Virus record (IMG/VR): IMGVR_UViG_3300003323_001324
Coordinates: 1 to 64,000 of that record
Reading direction: 5' to 3' (one strand)
Length of the DNA stretch: 64,000 bases
DNA from: a virus
The stretch's first letter is position 1, and each line of letters begins with the position of its first letter. The position numbers and the translations under genes are program-made. Under the pieces are notes generated by a model, which was not told the DNA's origin, did not search any database, and saw nothing but the letters and a program-made list of their open reading frames with translations. Shown here piece after piece: positions 40,794 to 48,931 of this stretch.

Positions 40794-43082
40794 ATGCAGG
40801 CTACGACGTACCCGGTCTCGAGCAACCTTCATCTCGTCCATCTTCCGGTCTCGAAGGCCCCGCCGGCGAAGCCTAAGGAGGTGCCGACGAACCACGTCGT
40901 AATCATCGACTGCTCGGGCTCCATGAGCTGGGAGCTCCCGAAGATCCGCGAGCAGCTGAAGAGGAAGCTCCCGAAGCTCCTGAAGGAGAAGGACACCATC
41001 TCCATCGTCTGGTTCAGCGGCCGCGGCCAGCACGGGGTGCTGCTCGAGGGCGAGCCCGTCGCCACCCTGGCTGACCTGAAGGACGTGGAGAACGCCATCG
41101 ACCGGTGGCTCAAGCCGGTCGGCCTCACCGGCTTCAAGGAGCCTCTCGAGTCCGTCCCGGCCCTGGCGGAGAAGGTCGCCAAGAAGACCCCCGGCAGCAC
41201 CTTCTCCCTGTTCTTCATGTCCGACGGCTGCGACAATTGCTGGCCGCGCGGGGACGTCCTGAAGGCCGTCGAGAAGGCCGGATCCGTCGTCTCCGCCGCC
41301 ACCTTCGTGGAGTACGGGTACTACTCGGACCGCCCCCTCCTGACCCAGATGGCCGAGAAGTGCGGCGGCGCCGTCATCCACGCCGCGGACTTCGACGCCT
41401 TCGCCCCCACCTTCGAGGCCGCGATGCAGCGCCGGCTCTCCGGCGCCCCGCGCGTGGAGGTCAAGATCCCGGACGACGTCGTCGGCGGCTTTGCCTACGC
41501 CGTGGTCGGCGACGAGGTCCTGACCTTCGCCGTCGAGTCCGGGGCCGTGCAGGTTCCGGAGGACCTCTCGGGCGTCTACTATCTCGCCCCGGGCCTGGCC
41601 TCCGGCAAGGCCGTCCCCGACCCGTTCCCCCTCTACGCCGCGCTCTCGCTCTACGCACAGCGCATGAAGTCCGACGTCGTCCTCTCGCTCCTCAAGGTCA
41701 CCGGGGACGTCCGCTTCATCAAGAAGTTCTCCGGTCTCTTCGGGAAGCAGAAGTACTCGGAGTTCGTGGACGACGCCCGCCTGGCGACGTTCGACCCGTC
41801 CCTCCGCCTCATCGAGGGCTGCAACCCGAACCTCGTCCCTCCGGACGACGCGTTCACCGTCCTGGACCTGCTCCACGTCCTGTCCGAGGACGACGGCAAC
41901 CGCCTGCTCCTCGAGTCGCCCGACTTCAAGTACTCGCGCATCGGCCGCTCCACCATCGACGCCTCCGAGGTCCTGACCCTCGAGGAGCAGGCCGAGGTGG
42001 ACGAGCTGACCGCCAAGATGTCGGGCGAGAAGAACGCGAAGAAGGTCGCCGAGCACGCGGCCCGGATCGCCGCCATCACGGCCGGGAAGGAGGCCCTGAA
42101 GTTCGAGGCCTACCCGGCCCCGGACGGCTACTCCGTCTCCAACCTCGTGTTCAACGAGGACCGCCCAAACGTCTCCGTCCAGGTCCGCAAGCCCGGGAAG
42201 GTCGACATCTCGTCGCGCGTCCCGTCGGAGCTCAAGGACCAGCTTCCGAAGGAGGTCGACACCGCGATCACGCGCAACTACGCGATCGTCAAGGACGGCC
42301 TGGTGAACGTGAAGATCCTCCCGGTCCGCCTGACCAAGGAGACCCTGAAGAAGCTCGAGGACAAGGGTTTCTCTCTCAAGGAGACCTCCGTCGCCGCCGA
42401 CGGCACTTGCCTCCTCGACCTCTCGGCCCTCCCGGTCATCAACCGCAAGATGGTCAAGGCGGTCTCGGCCAAGGAGTTCTTCGAGCTCAGCTACGAGCTG
42501 ACCCGCGCTCAGGCGGCCCAGAAGGTCTACAACTCCTACGCCAAGGAGCTCCTCCCGGCGAAGAAGCAGGACGGCCTGGCCGACAAGTACGGCCCTGCGG
42601 CCGCCGCGTGGCTCGACGAGCAGGGCTTCAAGGACTACGGGTTCAACCCCAAGCGCGTCGTCGCGCCCCCGACGGACGTCTACCTCAGCAAGGAGCTCAA
42701 GGTCTCGCTCAAGGGCCTCTCCAAGCTCCCGTCCCTCAAGGAGTACCGGGAGGCGGCCGCGAAGGGCAAGCTCAACGCGGGGGCCCAGCTGATGAAGAAG
42801 ACCGTGGACGAGGTCGAGGCCTTCCTGGCCTCGGACATCTACTCGAAGGCGGCCGCGAAGGAGAAGGTCCTGGAGGCGTGGCTCGAGGGGCAGCAGAAGG
42901 CCTCCAAGGTCCGTGCGCGCGAGCTCCTCTATTTCGTCTCCCAGACCACGTTCGTCGTCATCGTGGGCCAGGTCTGGTTCTCCGAGTTCTCGAGCCTGGA
43001 CGAGAACACCATGACCATCACCGTCGACGGGGTCTCCGTCGAGTGCAAGGTGGAGCAGCTCGAGAAGGAGGTCAAGATCTGA
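40794..43082 (+). CDS. von Willebrand factor A (VWA) domain protein
   Basis: 762 residues. The VWA domain (residues about 33-230) has an intact metal-ion-dependent adhesion site: DCSGS at residues 39-43, Thr112 (GLTGF) and Asp144 (MSDGCDN). A long multi-domain region without recognised signature follows, rich in Lys and beta strands (residues 250-520), then a helical part with many Lys/Glu. No signal peptide, so it is probably intracellular. VWA domains mediate protein-protein contacts, often with AAA+ ATPases, but none is visible beside it. Expression is probably controlled by the hairpin at 40769-40789. Confidence 0.7.
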   Translation: MQATTYPVSSNLHLVHLPVSKAPPAKPKEVPTNHVVIIDCSGSMSWELPKIREQLKRKLPKLLKEKDTISIVWFSGRGQHGVLLEGEPVATLADLKDVENAIDRWLKPVGLTGFKEPLESVPALAEKVAKKTPGSTFSLFFMSDGCDNCWPRGDVLKAVEKAGSVVSAATFVEYGYYSDRPLLTQMAEKCGGAVIHAADFDAFAPTFEAAMQRRLSGAPRVEVKIPDDVVGGFAYAVVGDEVLTFAVESGAVQVPEDLSGVYYLAPGLASGKAVPDPFPLYAALSLYAQRMKSDVVLSLLKVTGDVRFIKKFSGLFGKQKYSEFVDDARLATFDPSLRLIEGCNPNLVPPDDAFTVLDLLHVLSEDDGNRLLLESPDFKYSRIGRSTIDASEVLTLEEQAEVDELTAKMSGEKNAKKVAEHAARIAAITAGKEALKFEAYPAPDGYSVSNLVFNEDRPNVSVQVRKPGKVDISSRVPSELKDQLPKEVDTAITRNYAIVKDGLVNVKILPVRLTKETLKKLEDKGFSLKETSVAADGTCLLDLSALPVINRKMVKAVSAKEFFELSYELTRAQAAQKVYNSYAKELLPAKKQDGLADKYGPAAAAWLDEQGFKDYGFNPKRVVAPPTDVYLSKELKVSLKGLSKLPSLKEYREAAAKGKLNAGAQLMKKTVDEVEAFLASDIYSKAAAKEKVLEAWLEGQQKASKVRARELLYFVSQTTFVVIVGQVWFSEFSSLDENTMTITVDGVSVECKVEQLEKEVKI

Positions 43083-43101
43083 CCCGGTGTAAGGCCGTCC
43101 T

Positions 43102-43302
43102 ATGTCGATGGCCAAGTACATGAAGAAGAAGCAGCTCCAGGAGTACGTGGTGCTCCTGGAGTCCGCTCTCGACGCCGTGTCTCCCGTCCGGAACGAGGCT
43201 ATGCTGCGATCCGGGGACTCTCCGAACGCCGAGGCCGCTATTAGGCGGTTCGACGCCGCGAACCTCGCGAGGCTCGAGTATGTCACAAAGATCCCGGTCT
43301 GA
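43102..43302 (+). CDS. small hypothetical protein
   Basis: 66 residues with TAAGGC six bases before the ATG. Helical (KKKQLQEYVVLLESALDAV, AAIRRFDAANLARLEYV). The gene overlaps the next by 23 bases. Function unknown. Confidence 0.5.
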   Translation: MSMAKYMKKKQLQEYVVLLESALDAVSPVRNEAMLRSGDSPNAEAAIRRFDAANLARLEYVTKIPV

Positions 43303-43603
43303 CAGGCACTCCTCCCCCTGCGTGCACGCCCTGGGCTCGGCCTCCTCGCGCCCGACCTTCCTCTACCTCCGGGACGGCTCGAGGGTCGTCATCCGGAGGG
43401 ACGAGGACTCCTGCTGGCTCGAGGTCGTCCCCCAGGCCACCCTGTCCACGGCCTCCCCTTCGCGCGCCTCCAGGCCGTACCTCTTGGGGACGCTGGCCTT
43501 CGGCATGACCGGCGCCGCCGTGGCCGGCTTTTGGGGCCTCCTGGCCGGCGCCGCCATCGGCCTCCTCGTCGCCCACAGGGCCACTCCCTCCGGCTCCCTC
43601 TGA
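43280..43603 (+). CDS. small membrane protein
   Basis: 107 residues. The N-terminal 70 residues are a polar, beta-like domain (TFLYLRDGSRVVIRRDE). A hydrophobic, Gly-rich pair of segments follows (LLGTLAFGMTGAAVAGFWGLLAGAAIGLLVAH, quoted here only as its character: two closely spaced helices). The start is uncertain since it lies inside the previous gene. Function unknown. Confidence 0.45.
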   Translation: MSQRSRSDRHSSPCVHALGSASSRPTFLYLRDGSRVVIRRDEDSCWLEVVPQATLSTASPSRASRPYLLGTLAFGMTGAAVAGFWGLLAGAAIGLLVAHRATPSGSL

Positions 43604-43626
43604 CCCTTTGATGGGCCCGGGCCGGT

Positions 43627-43962
43627 ATGGCGAAGTCGTCGAAGGCTCACGCGGACGGTTCGGTCCCCGCGCAGGACCAGTCCCTGGAGTCTCTCCTGAA
43701 GGCAGAGCTCTCGGAGCTCCACAAGGAGATCGACTCCCTCGTCTCCGGCGGGATGTCGGAGGAGGAGGCCCGGGCCATCCTCGACTGGGCGGCCGCGCTC
43801 GAGGCCCGCGTCAAGCACGTGGCTGCCGTCCTTCGCGACCCGACCCCCGCGACCGTCTCCGCCTACCTCCGCACCGTGGCTGCCGAGATCGGGACCGTGG
43901 GGAGCCGCCGCCACACGACGGCGAGCCTCAGGCTCCTCCAGGCCGCCATCGCCCGCGGCTGA
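43627..43962 (+). CDS. hypothetical helical protein
   Basis: 111 residues, helical and mildly acidic (SLLKAELSELHKEIDSLVSG, MSEEEARAILDWAAALEARV). It ends exactly where the convergent coaD-like gene ends. Unrecognised. Confidence 0.5.
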   Translation: MAKSSKAHADGSVPAQDQSLESLLKAELSELHKEIDSLVSGGMSEEEARAILDWAAALEARVKHVAAVLRDPTPATVSAYLRTVAAEIGTVGSRRHTTASLRLLQAAIARG

Positions 43963-44505
43963 TCAGCGACGGCGCGCCGTCGTCCGCATTCCTGGCGGCC
44001 TCATCTGCTCGGAAATCTCGTGCCGGAGCATCTCCGCCACCTCGTCGTTCACGTACTCGAGGAGCGGCTGCTTCGACCGCGCGTAGGTCGCTATCTCCTT
44101 CACGACGCTCGACGAGACGAAGGCCACGTCGGGGAGAGTGGGGATGAACACCGTCTGGATGCCGGAGAGCTTCCTGTTGGCGGCAGCGATGGTCATCTCG
44201 GACTCGAAGTCCGACACCATCCGGAGCCCCCGGATGATCACGGCGTCCTCTCGGCCGGCCCACGCCTCCGCGAAGTCCGTCAGCAGCCCTGAGAAGGACG
44301 TGAACCTGAGGTCCTTCGGCTTCCTCGGCCAGTAGCTCCGCGCCGCCTCCAGCCTCTGCTCGGTCTTGAAGAGACCGGCCTTCTTCGAGTTCTTTCCGAC
44401 GGCGATGACGGTCTTCCGCGCGATCCGCCTGGCCGCCTCGGCGATCGCGAAGTGTCCGAAGGTGAACGGGTCGAACGATCCGGCGTAGATGGCCCACCCG
44501 ATCAA
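43963..44505 (-). CDS. coaD: phosphopantetheine adenylyltransferase
   Basis: 180 residues on a TTG start fused to the upstream stop (TTGA). It adenylates 4'-phosphopantetheine in coenzyme A synthesis. The family motif AIYAGSFDPFTFGHFAI holds the nucleotidyltransferase T/HxGH site (TFGH, residues 15-18). The CoaD-specific helix IIRGLRMVSDFESEMTIA (family: RGLRxxxDFExExxxA) and the C-terminal VSSSVVKEIA (family: SSSxVREIA) are intact. Length is slightly more than bacterial CoaD (about 160) owing to a basic tail. It is translationally coupled to the conserved gene at 44502. Confidence 0.88.
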   Translation of the reverse strand: MIGWAIYAGSFDPFTFGHFAIAEAARRIARKTVIAVGKNSKKAGLFKTEQRLEAARSYWPRKPKDLRFTSFSGLLTDFAEAWAGREDAVIIRGLRMVSDFESEMTIAAANRKLSGIQTVFIPTLPDVAFVSSSVVKEIATYARSKQPLLEYVNDEVAEMLRHEISEQMRPPGMRTTARRR

Positions 44506-44879
44506 TGGACCGTCCCCGGCTGAACGGACCCTGAGACCCCCAGGATGGAGGCGGCCTTCATATACCCTCGGGCGGTCGGCGTGACGATGGCCGGGAGCCC
44601 CTGGTTCTGGAGCGCCGAGCTGACGACGTTGCAGGTCCACTCGACTTCCAGCTCGAAGCACCGGATCTCCCAGTAGTTTTCGGCCCGCTCCATCTGTGCC
44701 TCCGCGCTCTTCTTTCGCGAGCTCTGGAGCAGGCCGGCCAGCTCGGCAGGGCTCTTGCCGCGGCAGGCCTCGAAGCCCTCGACCGAGCCCTTCAGCTTGT
44801 CGGCCTTCCCCTCGTAGTCGCGCCGCGCGGCCTCGATGCCGTCGTCCACGACGCGTGACAGGAACGTCATGTAGTCCAT
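44502..44879 (-). CDS. conserved phage hypothetical protein upstream of coaD
   Basis: 125 residues. The N-terminal MTFLSRVVDDGIEAARRDY, the middle GFEACRGKSPAELAGLL and the C-terminal LPAIVTPTARGYMKAASIL match a protein family I recall from many tailed phages, function unknown. TAGGCT lies six bases before the ATG on the minus strand. It forms a two-gene operon with coaD and diverges from the NAD+ operon. Confidence 0.6.
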   Translation of the reverse strand: MDYMTFLSRVVDDGIEAARRDYEGKADKLKGSVEGFEACRGKSPAELAGLLQSSRKKSAEAQMERAENYWEIRCFELEVEWTCNVVSSALQNQGLPAIVTPTARGYMKAASILGVSGSVQPGTVH

Positions 44880-44935
44880 GGGCCGAGCCTACAGTCCGTA
44901 CGTTCGCGTTTTCGCCTTTTAATTAACGTATGAAG

Positions 44936-44966
44936 TACGTAACGTTTTGACGTTCCAAATACGTAA
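44936..44966. promoter_or_regulatory. palindromic operator candidate of the NAD+ operon
   Basis: Between the divergent genes lies AACGT-TTTG-ACGTT (44941-44954), an inverted repeat flanked on both sides by TACGTA (44937-44942 and 44960-44965). A further AACGTA is at 44925-44930. A regulator such as the NrtR-like product just downstream could bind here. TAAGAT (44976-44981) then lies six bases before the ATG at 44988. Confidence 0.55.
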
Positions 44967-44987
44967 TTCGGAGTGTAAGATCCCGAC

Positions 44988-45806
44988 ATGGCTAAGCCGA
45001 TCCCCAACGACCCGCCTCCCGTCTTCTTAGTCAAGGACTGCGAGAAGGTCCCTCCCGGATATCCGGGCTACTACGTCAACGAGGTCCCGCACTACGTCTA
45101 CCGCTACAGGCGCGCTGCCCTCACGGTCGACGCCGTCGTCTTCGGGGTCGACCGGGACGGCCTGAAGATCCTCCTCATCAAGCGCAAGGAGGCCGACCCG
45201 TCCGTCCCGAAGGAGGAGCAGGCCTACCCCGGGCACTGGGCACTGCCGGGCGGTTTCGTGGACGTCGGCGAGAGCCTGGACGACGCCGTGAAGCGCGAGC
45301 TCCGGGAGGAGACGGGCATGACGGACGTCTACCTCGAGCAGCTCTACACGTTCGGCGACCCCGGCCGCGACCCGCGCGAGCACGTCGTCGACGTCTCCTA
45401 CCTCGCCCTCGTGAGGCCGGACAAGCACCCTGTCTCGGCCGACTCGGACGCCTCCGACGTCCGCTGGTTCCCGGTCTCCGCCCTGCCCGACAAGATGGCG
45501 TTCGACCATCGGAAGATCTTCGACGTCGGATTCCGGCGCCTGCAGGCGAAGGTCCGCTACGCGCCCATCGGCTTCGAGCTCCTCCCCGAGGCCTTCACGA
45601 TCGGCGAGCTCCAGCGCATCTACGAGGACGTCCTCCAGCGCGAGCTCGACAGCCGCAATTTCCGCAAGAGGATCCTCCTGACCGGGCTTCTCCAGGACAC
45701 CGGCAGGAAGAAGGCCTCGGGCTCGGGGCCGAAGGCCTCGCTCTACCGCTTCAACAAGGACGAGTACGAGAGGCAGACGCGCCTCGGCATCAATTTCGAG
45801 ATCTGA
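44988..45806 (+). CDS. NrtR-like Nudix protein with C-terminal winged helix
   Basis: 272 residues. The N-terminal Nudix domain (residues about 38-180) has a complete Nudix box, from GGFVDVGES to RELREETG (residues 88-110; GX5EX7REUXEEXGU satisfied). This suggests it may still hydrolyse ADP-ribose. The C-terminal 90 residues (FTIGELQRIYEDVLQ, then FRKRILLTGLLQDTG) match the winged-helix DNA-binding domain of NrtR, the ADP-ribose-sensing repressor of NAD genes. It heads the operon with nadV. It may sense NAD+ breakdown products and control this operon, or clear ADP-ribose; both are inference. Confidence 0.82.
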   Translation: MAKPIPNDPPPVFLVKDCEKVPPGYPGYYVNEVPHYVYRYRRAALTVDAVVFGVDRDGLKILLIKRKEADPSVPKEEQAYPGHWALPGGFVDVGESLDDAVKRELREETGMTDVYLEQLYTFGDPGRDPREHVVDVSYLALVRPDKHPVSADSDASDVRWFPVSALPDKMAFDHRKIFDVGFRRLQAKVRYAPIGFELLPEAFTIGELQRIYEDVLQRELDSRNFRKRILLTGLLQDTGRKKASGSGPKASLYRFNKDEYERQTRLGINFEI

Positions 45807-45817
45807 AAGGAAAGACC

Positions 45818-47230
45818 ATGAAGACCGACTCTGTTCTCCGCATGCACCGACTCGTCGGGAACATCCTCGACACCGACAGTTACAAGTTCAGCCACTGGCT
45901 CCAGGACCCTCCCGGGACCACAAACTCGGGTTTCTACCTCTCCTCGAGGGGCGGGAAGTTCGCGAACACGATCTTCTTCGGCCTTCAGCGCTTCTGCAAG
46001 GAGGAGCTGGCGGAGCCTGTCACCCTCGAGCAGATCGACTATGCCTCGGCGAACCTGCCGAAGCATGGGACGCCCTTCAACCGCGAGGGGTGGCTCCGCG
46101 TCCTGGAGAAGCACCGCGGCTACCTCCCTATCCGCATCCGCGCCGTGAGGGAGGGGACCGTCGTCCCCTCCGGGAACGTCCTCCTCGACGTCCGTTCCAC
46201 CGACCCTGATCTCCCCTGGGTCTCTGGCTACGTCGAGACCCAGATGGTCCGCGGCTGGGCGCCGATCACCATCTCCACGAAGAGCTATTACGGCAAGAAG
46301 ATCATCTTCAAGCACCTCCTGAGGTCCTCGGACGACCCGCTCGGGGAGCTCCCCTTCAAGCTCCACGACTTCGGCGGCCGCGGCGTCACGAGCCGCCAGC
46401 ACGCCGGCATTGGCGGCATGGCCCACCTCGTCAACTTCATGGGGACGGACACGTACATGGGCGTCCTCTATGCAGAGGGCTACTACGGGGAGCCCATGGC
46501 CGGCTTCAGCGTCCCGGCCGCCGAGCACTCGACTGCCTGCAAGTGGGGCAAGGCCCGCCATGGCGAGTTCTATCGCCACATGTTCAAGGCGTTCGGGAAG
46601 AAGGGGTGCGTCTGGGCCTGCGTCTCGGACACCTACGACTACTACGACACGGTCGAGAACGAGTGGGGCGGCTCCCTCGGCCGCGAGATCGCCGAGAGCG
46701 GCTCGACCGTGGTCTGCCGCCCTGACTCCGGCGTCCCCGTCGACGTCGTCCTCAAGACCCTCGAGATCCTGGACCGGAAGGTCGGGACCGTGAAGAACAA
46801 GAAGGGCTACAAGGTCCTCCCGCCCTGGATCCGCATCATCCAGGGCGACGGGGTTGGCCTCGACCCTATCGACGAGATCTACGAGGCCATCGAGGCCCGC
46901 GGGTTCTCCTCGACGAACGTCGGGTTCGGGATGGGCGGCGAGCTCCAGCAGAAGGGCATCGACCGCGACACCAACAAGTTCGCCTACAAGTGCTGGGACG
47001 CGACCATCGACGGCGAGGTCCACGAGATCTTCAAGGACCCGGCCACCGACCCCGGGAAGCGAAGCCTCGCCGGGCAGCACTCTCTCATCCTCGAGCGCGG
47101 CCAACTCAGCACCGTGAAGGGCGAGCTCCCCGGCAACCTCCTGGAGCCCGTGTGGGACACCGGGGACGTCCTCCGCGACCAGAGCTTCTCCGAGGTCCGC
47201 AAGTTGGCCGGCGCGGAGTTTACCCTCTGA
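45818..47230 (+). CDS. nadV: nicotinamide phosphoribosyltransferase (Nampt)
   Basis: 470 residues (human enzyme 491). It makes NMN from nicotinamide and PRPP. The N-terminal ILDTDSYKFSHW matches the family start (xxDSYKxxH). The catalytic His lies in VPAAEHST near residue 236, the substrate Arg/Asp in VCRPDSG, the phosphate site in IQGDGV and the conserved glycines in VGFGMGGEL. All key residues expected by eye are present. It has a good AAAGGA ribosome site and lies 11 bases after the Nudix gene and one base before the fusion adenylyltransferase, so the three form one operon. Confidence 0.95.
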   Translation: MKTDSVLRMHRLVGNILDTDSYKFSHWLQDPPGTTNSGFYLSSRGGKFANTIFFGLQRFCKEELAEPVTLEQIDYASANLPKHGTPFNREGWLRVLEKHRGYLPIRIRAVREGTVVPSGNVLLDVRSTDPDLPWVSGYVETQMVRGWAPITISTKSYYGKKIIFKHLLRSSDDPLGELPFKLHDFGGRGVTSRQHAGIGGMAHLVNFMGTDTYMGVLYAEGYYGEPMAGFSVPAAEHSTACKWGKARHGEFYRHMFKAFGKKGCVWACVSDTYDYYDTVENEWGGSLGREIAESGSTVVCRPDSGVPVDVVLKTLEILDRKVGTVKNKKGYKVLPPWIRIIQGDGVGLDPIDEIYEAIEARGFSSTNVGFGMGGELQQKGIDRDTNKFAYKCWDATIDGEVHEIFKDPATDPGKRSLAGQHSLILERGQLSTVKGELPGNLLEPVWDTGDVLRDQSFSEVRKLAGAEFTL

Positions 47231-47231
47231 C

Positions 47232-48365
47232 ATGTTCCCTCACGCCCCGATGTTCCGGTCCGCCGGAGTAAGCATTCACGTCATCTGCGCCGGAGCGGGC
47301 GCCGGCCTGCAGAAGCGCCTCTGGGAGGTCCCCGGGTCCTCGGACTACCTGTCCGGGGCCTCCCTTCCCTACCGGGCGAAGGAGACGAACCGGACCCTCG
47401 GCTTCGTCCCCGGGAGCTACGTCTCCCAGGCCACGGCCGTCGACTTCGCCTGCGTCGCGTACGGCCGAGCCTACGACTTCGGGGAGAAGAGGCCGATCGG
47501 CCTCGGCCTCACCGCCTCGGTCGCCAGCGAGCACGAGCACCGGGGCGACCACCGCATCCACGCCTGCGTCATCTCCGACGAGAAGGTCATCGTCGTGAAC
47601 ATGACGCTGGCAAAGGGGGTCGGGTTCGATGCGAGGGAGGCGGACGGGGAGATCGCCGACGCCCTGGGCCTCTCCCTCCTCTGCGCCGTCATCGACCCCG
47701 GGTGGCACGACGCGATGGTGAAGATCGGGGTCGGCGACGAGACCGAGTACTCGGTGCAGATGGAGGACGGGACATCCTACGCCCTGGAGAGATTCTACGA
47801 GCGCCCCTTCTTCGGGACGAACGGGTCCCGCTCCTCAACCCTCCCGGAGAAAGGGTGCGTCCTCTATCCCGGCTCCTACAACCCTCCCCATCCCGGCCAC
47901 CACGAGGTCGCGAGGGCGGTCGAGCTCGCCTCCGGCAAGCCCGTCGTCTTCCACGTCACCGCGGACGGCCCCCACAAGGCCCCGCTCGGCCTCCAGGACC
48001 TGCTGAAGCGCGCCCGGGGCCTGAGGGGGCACGACCGGTTTTTCACCCGGGGCGACGCCCTCTACGTCGACAAGGCCCGCCGTTTCCCGGGGACCCCCAT
48101 CGCCATGGGGGCCGACGCCATGGCGAACATGCTGGACCCGAAGTGGGGCCCCTCGGTCATGCCCATCCTCTACGAGATGGCGCAGCTCGGGACGCGCTTC
48201 TACGTCTCGGACCGGCCGGTCGCGGGCGAGCTTCTGACGATGCAGAAGGTCCTCGAGAGGTCCGGGGTCTCCGACGTCGACCTCGTCCACCAGCTGTTCG
48301 TCCGCGTCGAGGGGAACTGGGACTTCTCCTCCACCCGGGAGCGCGCCTTGGTCTCCCGGACGTAA
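47232..48365 (+). CDS. CinA-like domain fused to NMN adenylyltransferase-like domain
   Basis: 377 residues. The N-terminal half (1-195) resembles the CinA C-terminal family: a Gly-rich turn (GAGAGLQKRLWEVPGSSDYL), then GLGLTASVASEHEHRGDHRIH (family: GVGxTAxLAtd...RGDHRxHV). The C-terminal half (208-377) is a nucleotidyltransferase: LYPGSYNPPHPGHH (family: GxFxPxHxGH, HPGH at 220-223) and the late FSSTRER (family: ISSTxxR), which binds ATP phosphates. It would complete NAD+ synthesis from NMN. The CinA-like half could be an NMN amidase or a binding domain. A fused arrangement also exists in some bacteria and plants, as far as I recall. Confidence 0.75.
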   Translation: MFPHAPMFRSAGVSIHVICAGAGAGLQKRLWEVPGSSDYLSGASLPYRAKETNRTLGFVPGSYVSQATAVDFACVAYGRAYDFGEKRPIGLGLTASVASEHEHRGDHRIHACVISDEKVIVVNMTLAKGVGFDAREADGEIADALGLSLLCAVIDPGWHDAMVKIGVGDETEYSVQMEDGTSYALERFYERPFFGTNGSRSSTLPEKGCVLYPGSYNPPHPGHHEVARAVELASGKPVVFHVTADGPHKAPLGLQDLLKRARGLRGHDRFFTRGDALYVDKARRFPGTPIAMGADAMANMLDPKWGPSVMPILYEMAQLGTRFYVSDRPVAGELLTMQKVLERSGVSDVDLVHQLFVRVEGNWDFSSTRERALVSRT

Positions 48366-48377
48366 TCTCCCGCCGCG

Positions 48378-48593
48378 ATGGCGACGGAGAGGATCGGAGA
48401 CTGGGTGTGCACCGACGAGAATGGCTTCAGGGCCGCCTACTGCATGCGCGGTCCTGAGGCCATGAGCGTCAGCTACGACGTCAGGGACCCCCACCTCCTC
48501 GCCTACGGCCGGATCCCGCGGGAGGTCGTCCTCTGGATGATCAGGGACCCCGAGCCGGCCAAGGAGCCTTTGGTCGAGCCGGCCCCGGGCTGA
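48378..48593 (+). CDS. small hypothetical protein
   Basis: 71 residues, 12 bases after the NAD+ operon and possibly its last gene. Mixed secondary structure (WVCTDENGFRAAYCMRG, REVVLWMIRDPEPAK). Two Cys, no motif. Function unknown. Confidence 0.5.
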   Translation: MATERIGDWVCTDENGFRAAYCMRGPEAMSVSYDVRDPHLLAYGRIPREVVLWMIRDPEPAKEPLVEPAPG

Positions 48594-48637
48594 CCATGTC
48601 CTGCAGAGGCCTCGGATGTAGGGGAGCCGGAGAACAG

Positions 48638-48931
48638 ATGCCCGAGAACAAGGAGATCCGGAGCGTGCTCTCGAAGTGCCGGGCCCGGCACATGGAGGCA
48701 GAGCGCCAGCTCATGGCCGAGAGCCCCCACGCGCTTGGCGACAGGCGCTACCTCGTCGCCGGCACAGCCGAGCGCGGCTGCTATCAGGCCGGCTATCTCG
48801 CCGCCCTGAGGGACGTGATGTCCCTCCTGGAGGTAGGCGGGGACTTCCCGTCCCTCAGGCCGTCATCACCCAGTGCGTCAGCAGCTTCTCTCGGTGCTGG
48901 AAATGCCAGTCCCACTCGATCGTCAGGCTGA
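48638..48931 (+). CDS. small hypothetical protein
   Basis: 97 residues if the ATG at 48638 is used, which has GGAG six bases upstream; the frame also opens at 48596. The helical first 70 residues (EIRSVLSKCRARHMEAERQL, GYLAALRDVMSLLEV) look real, while the Ser/Ala-rich tail that overlaps the minus-strand gene is less convincing. Not recognised. Confidence 0.45.
   Translation: MPENKEIRSVLSKCRARHMEAERQLMAESPHALGDRRYLVAGTAERGCYQAGYLAALRDVMSLLEVGGDFPSLRPSSPSASAASLGAGNASPTRSSG

Noticed and set aside
40781-40796. AAGGAGATAT before the VWA gene resembles a laboratory vector ribosome site (T7 gene 10)
   Set aside because: It is part of a longer perfect inverted repeat and lies in native context; chance similarity is a sufficient explanation.
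40527-43286. 919-residue minus-strand open frame opposite the VWA gene
   Set aside because: It is a mirror of the VWA coding frame in a GC-rich gene (Leu/Arg/Gly/Val-rich, no motifs). The plus-strand frame has an intact VWA site and a strong ribosome site.
44988-45806. Plain ADP-ribose pyrophosphatase rather than regulator
   Set aside because: The Nudix box is intact, so hydrolysis is possible, but the C-terminal winged-helix part and its position at an operator support the NrtR-like reading. Both functions are kept open in the annotation.
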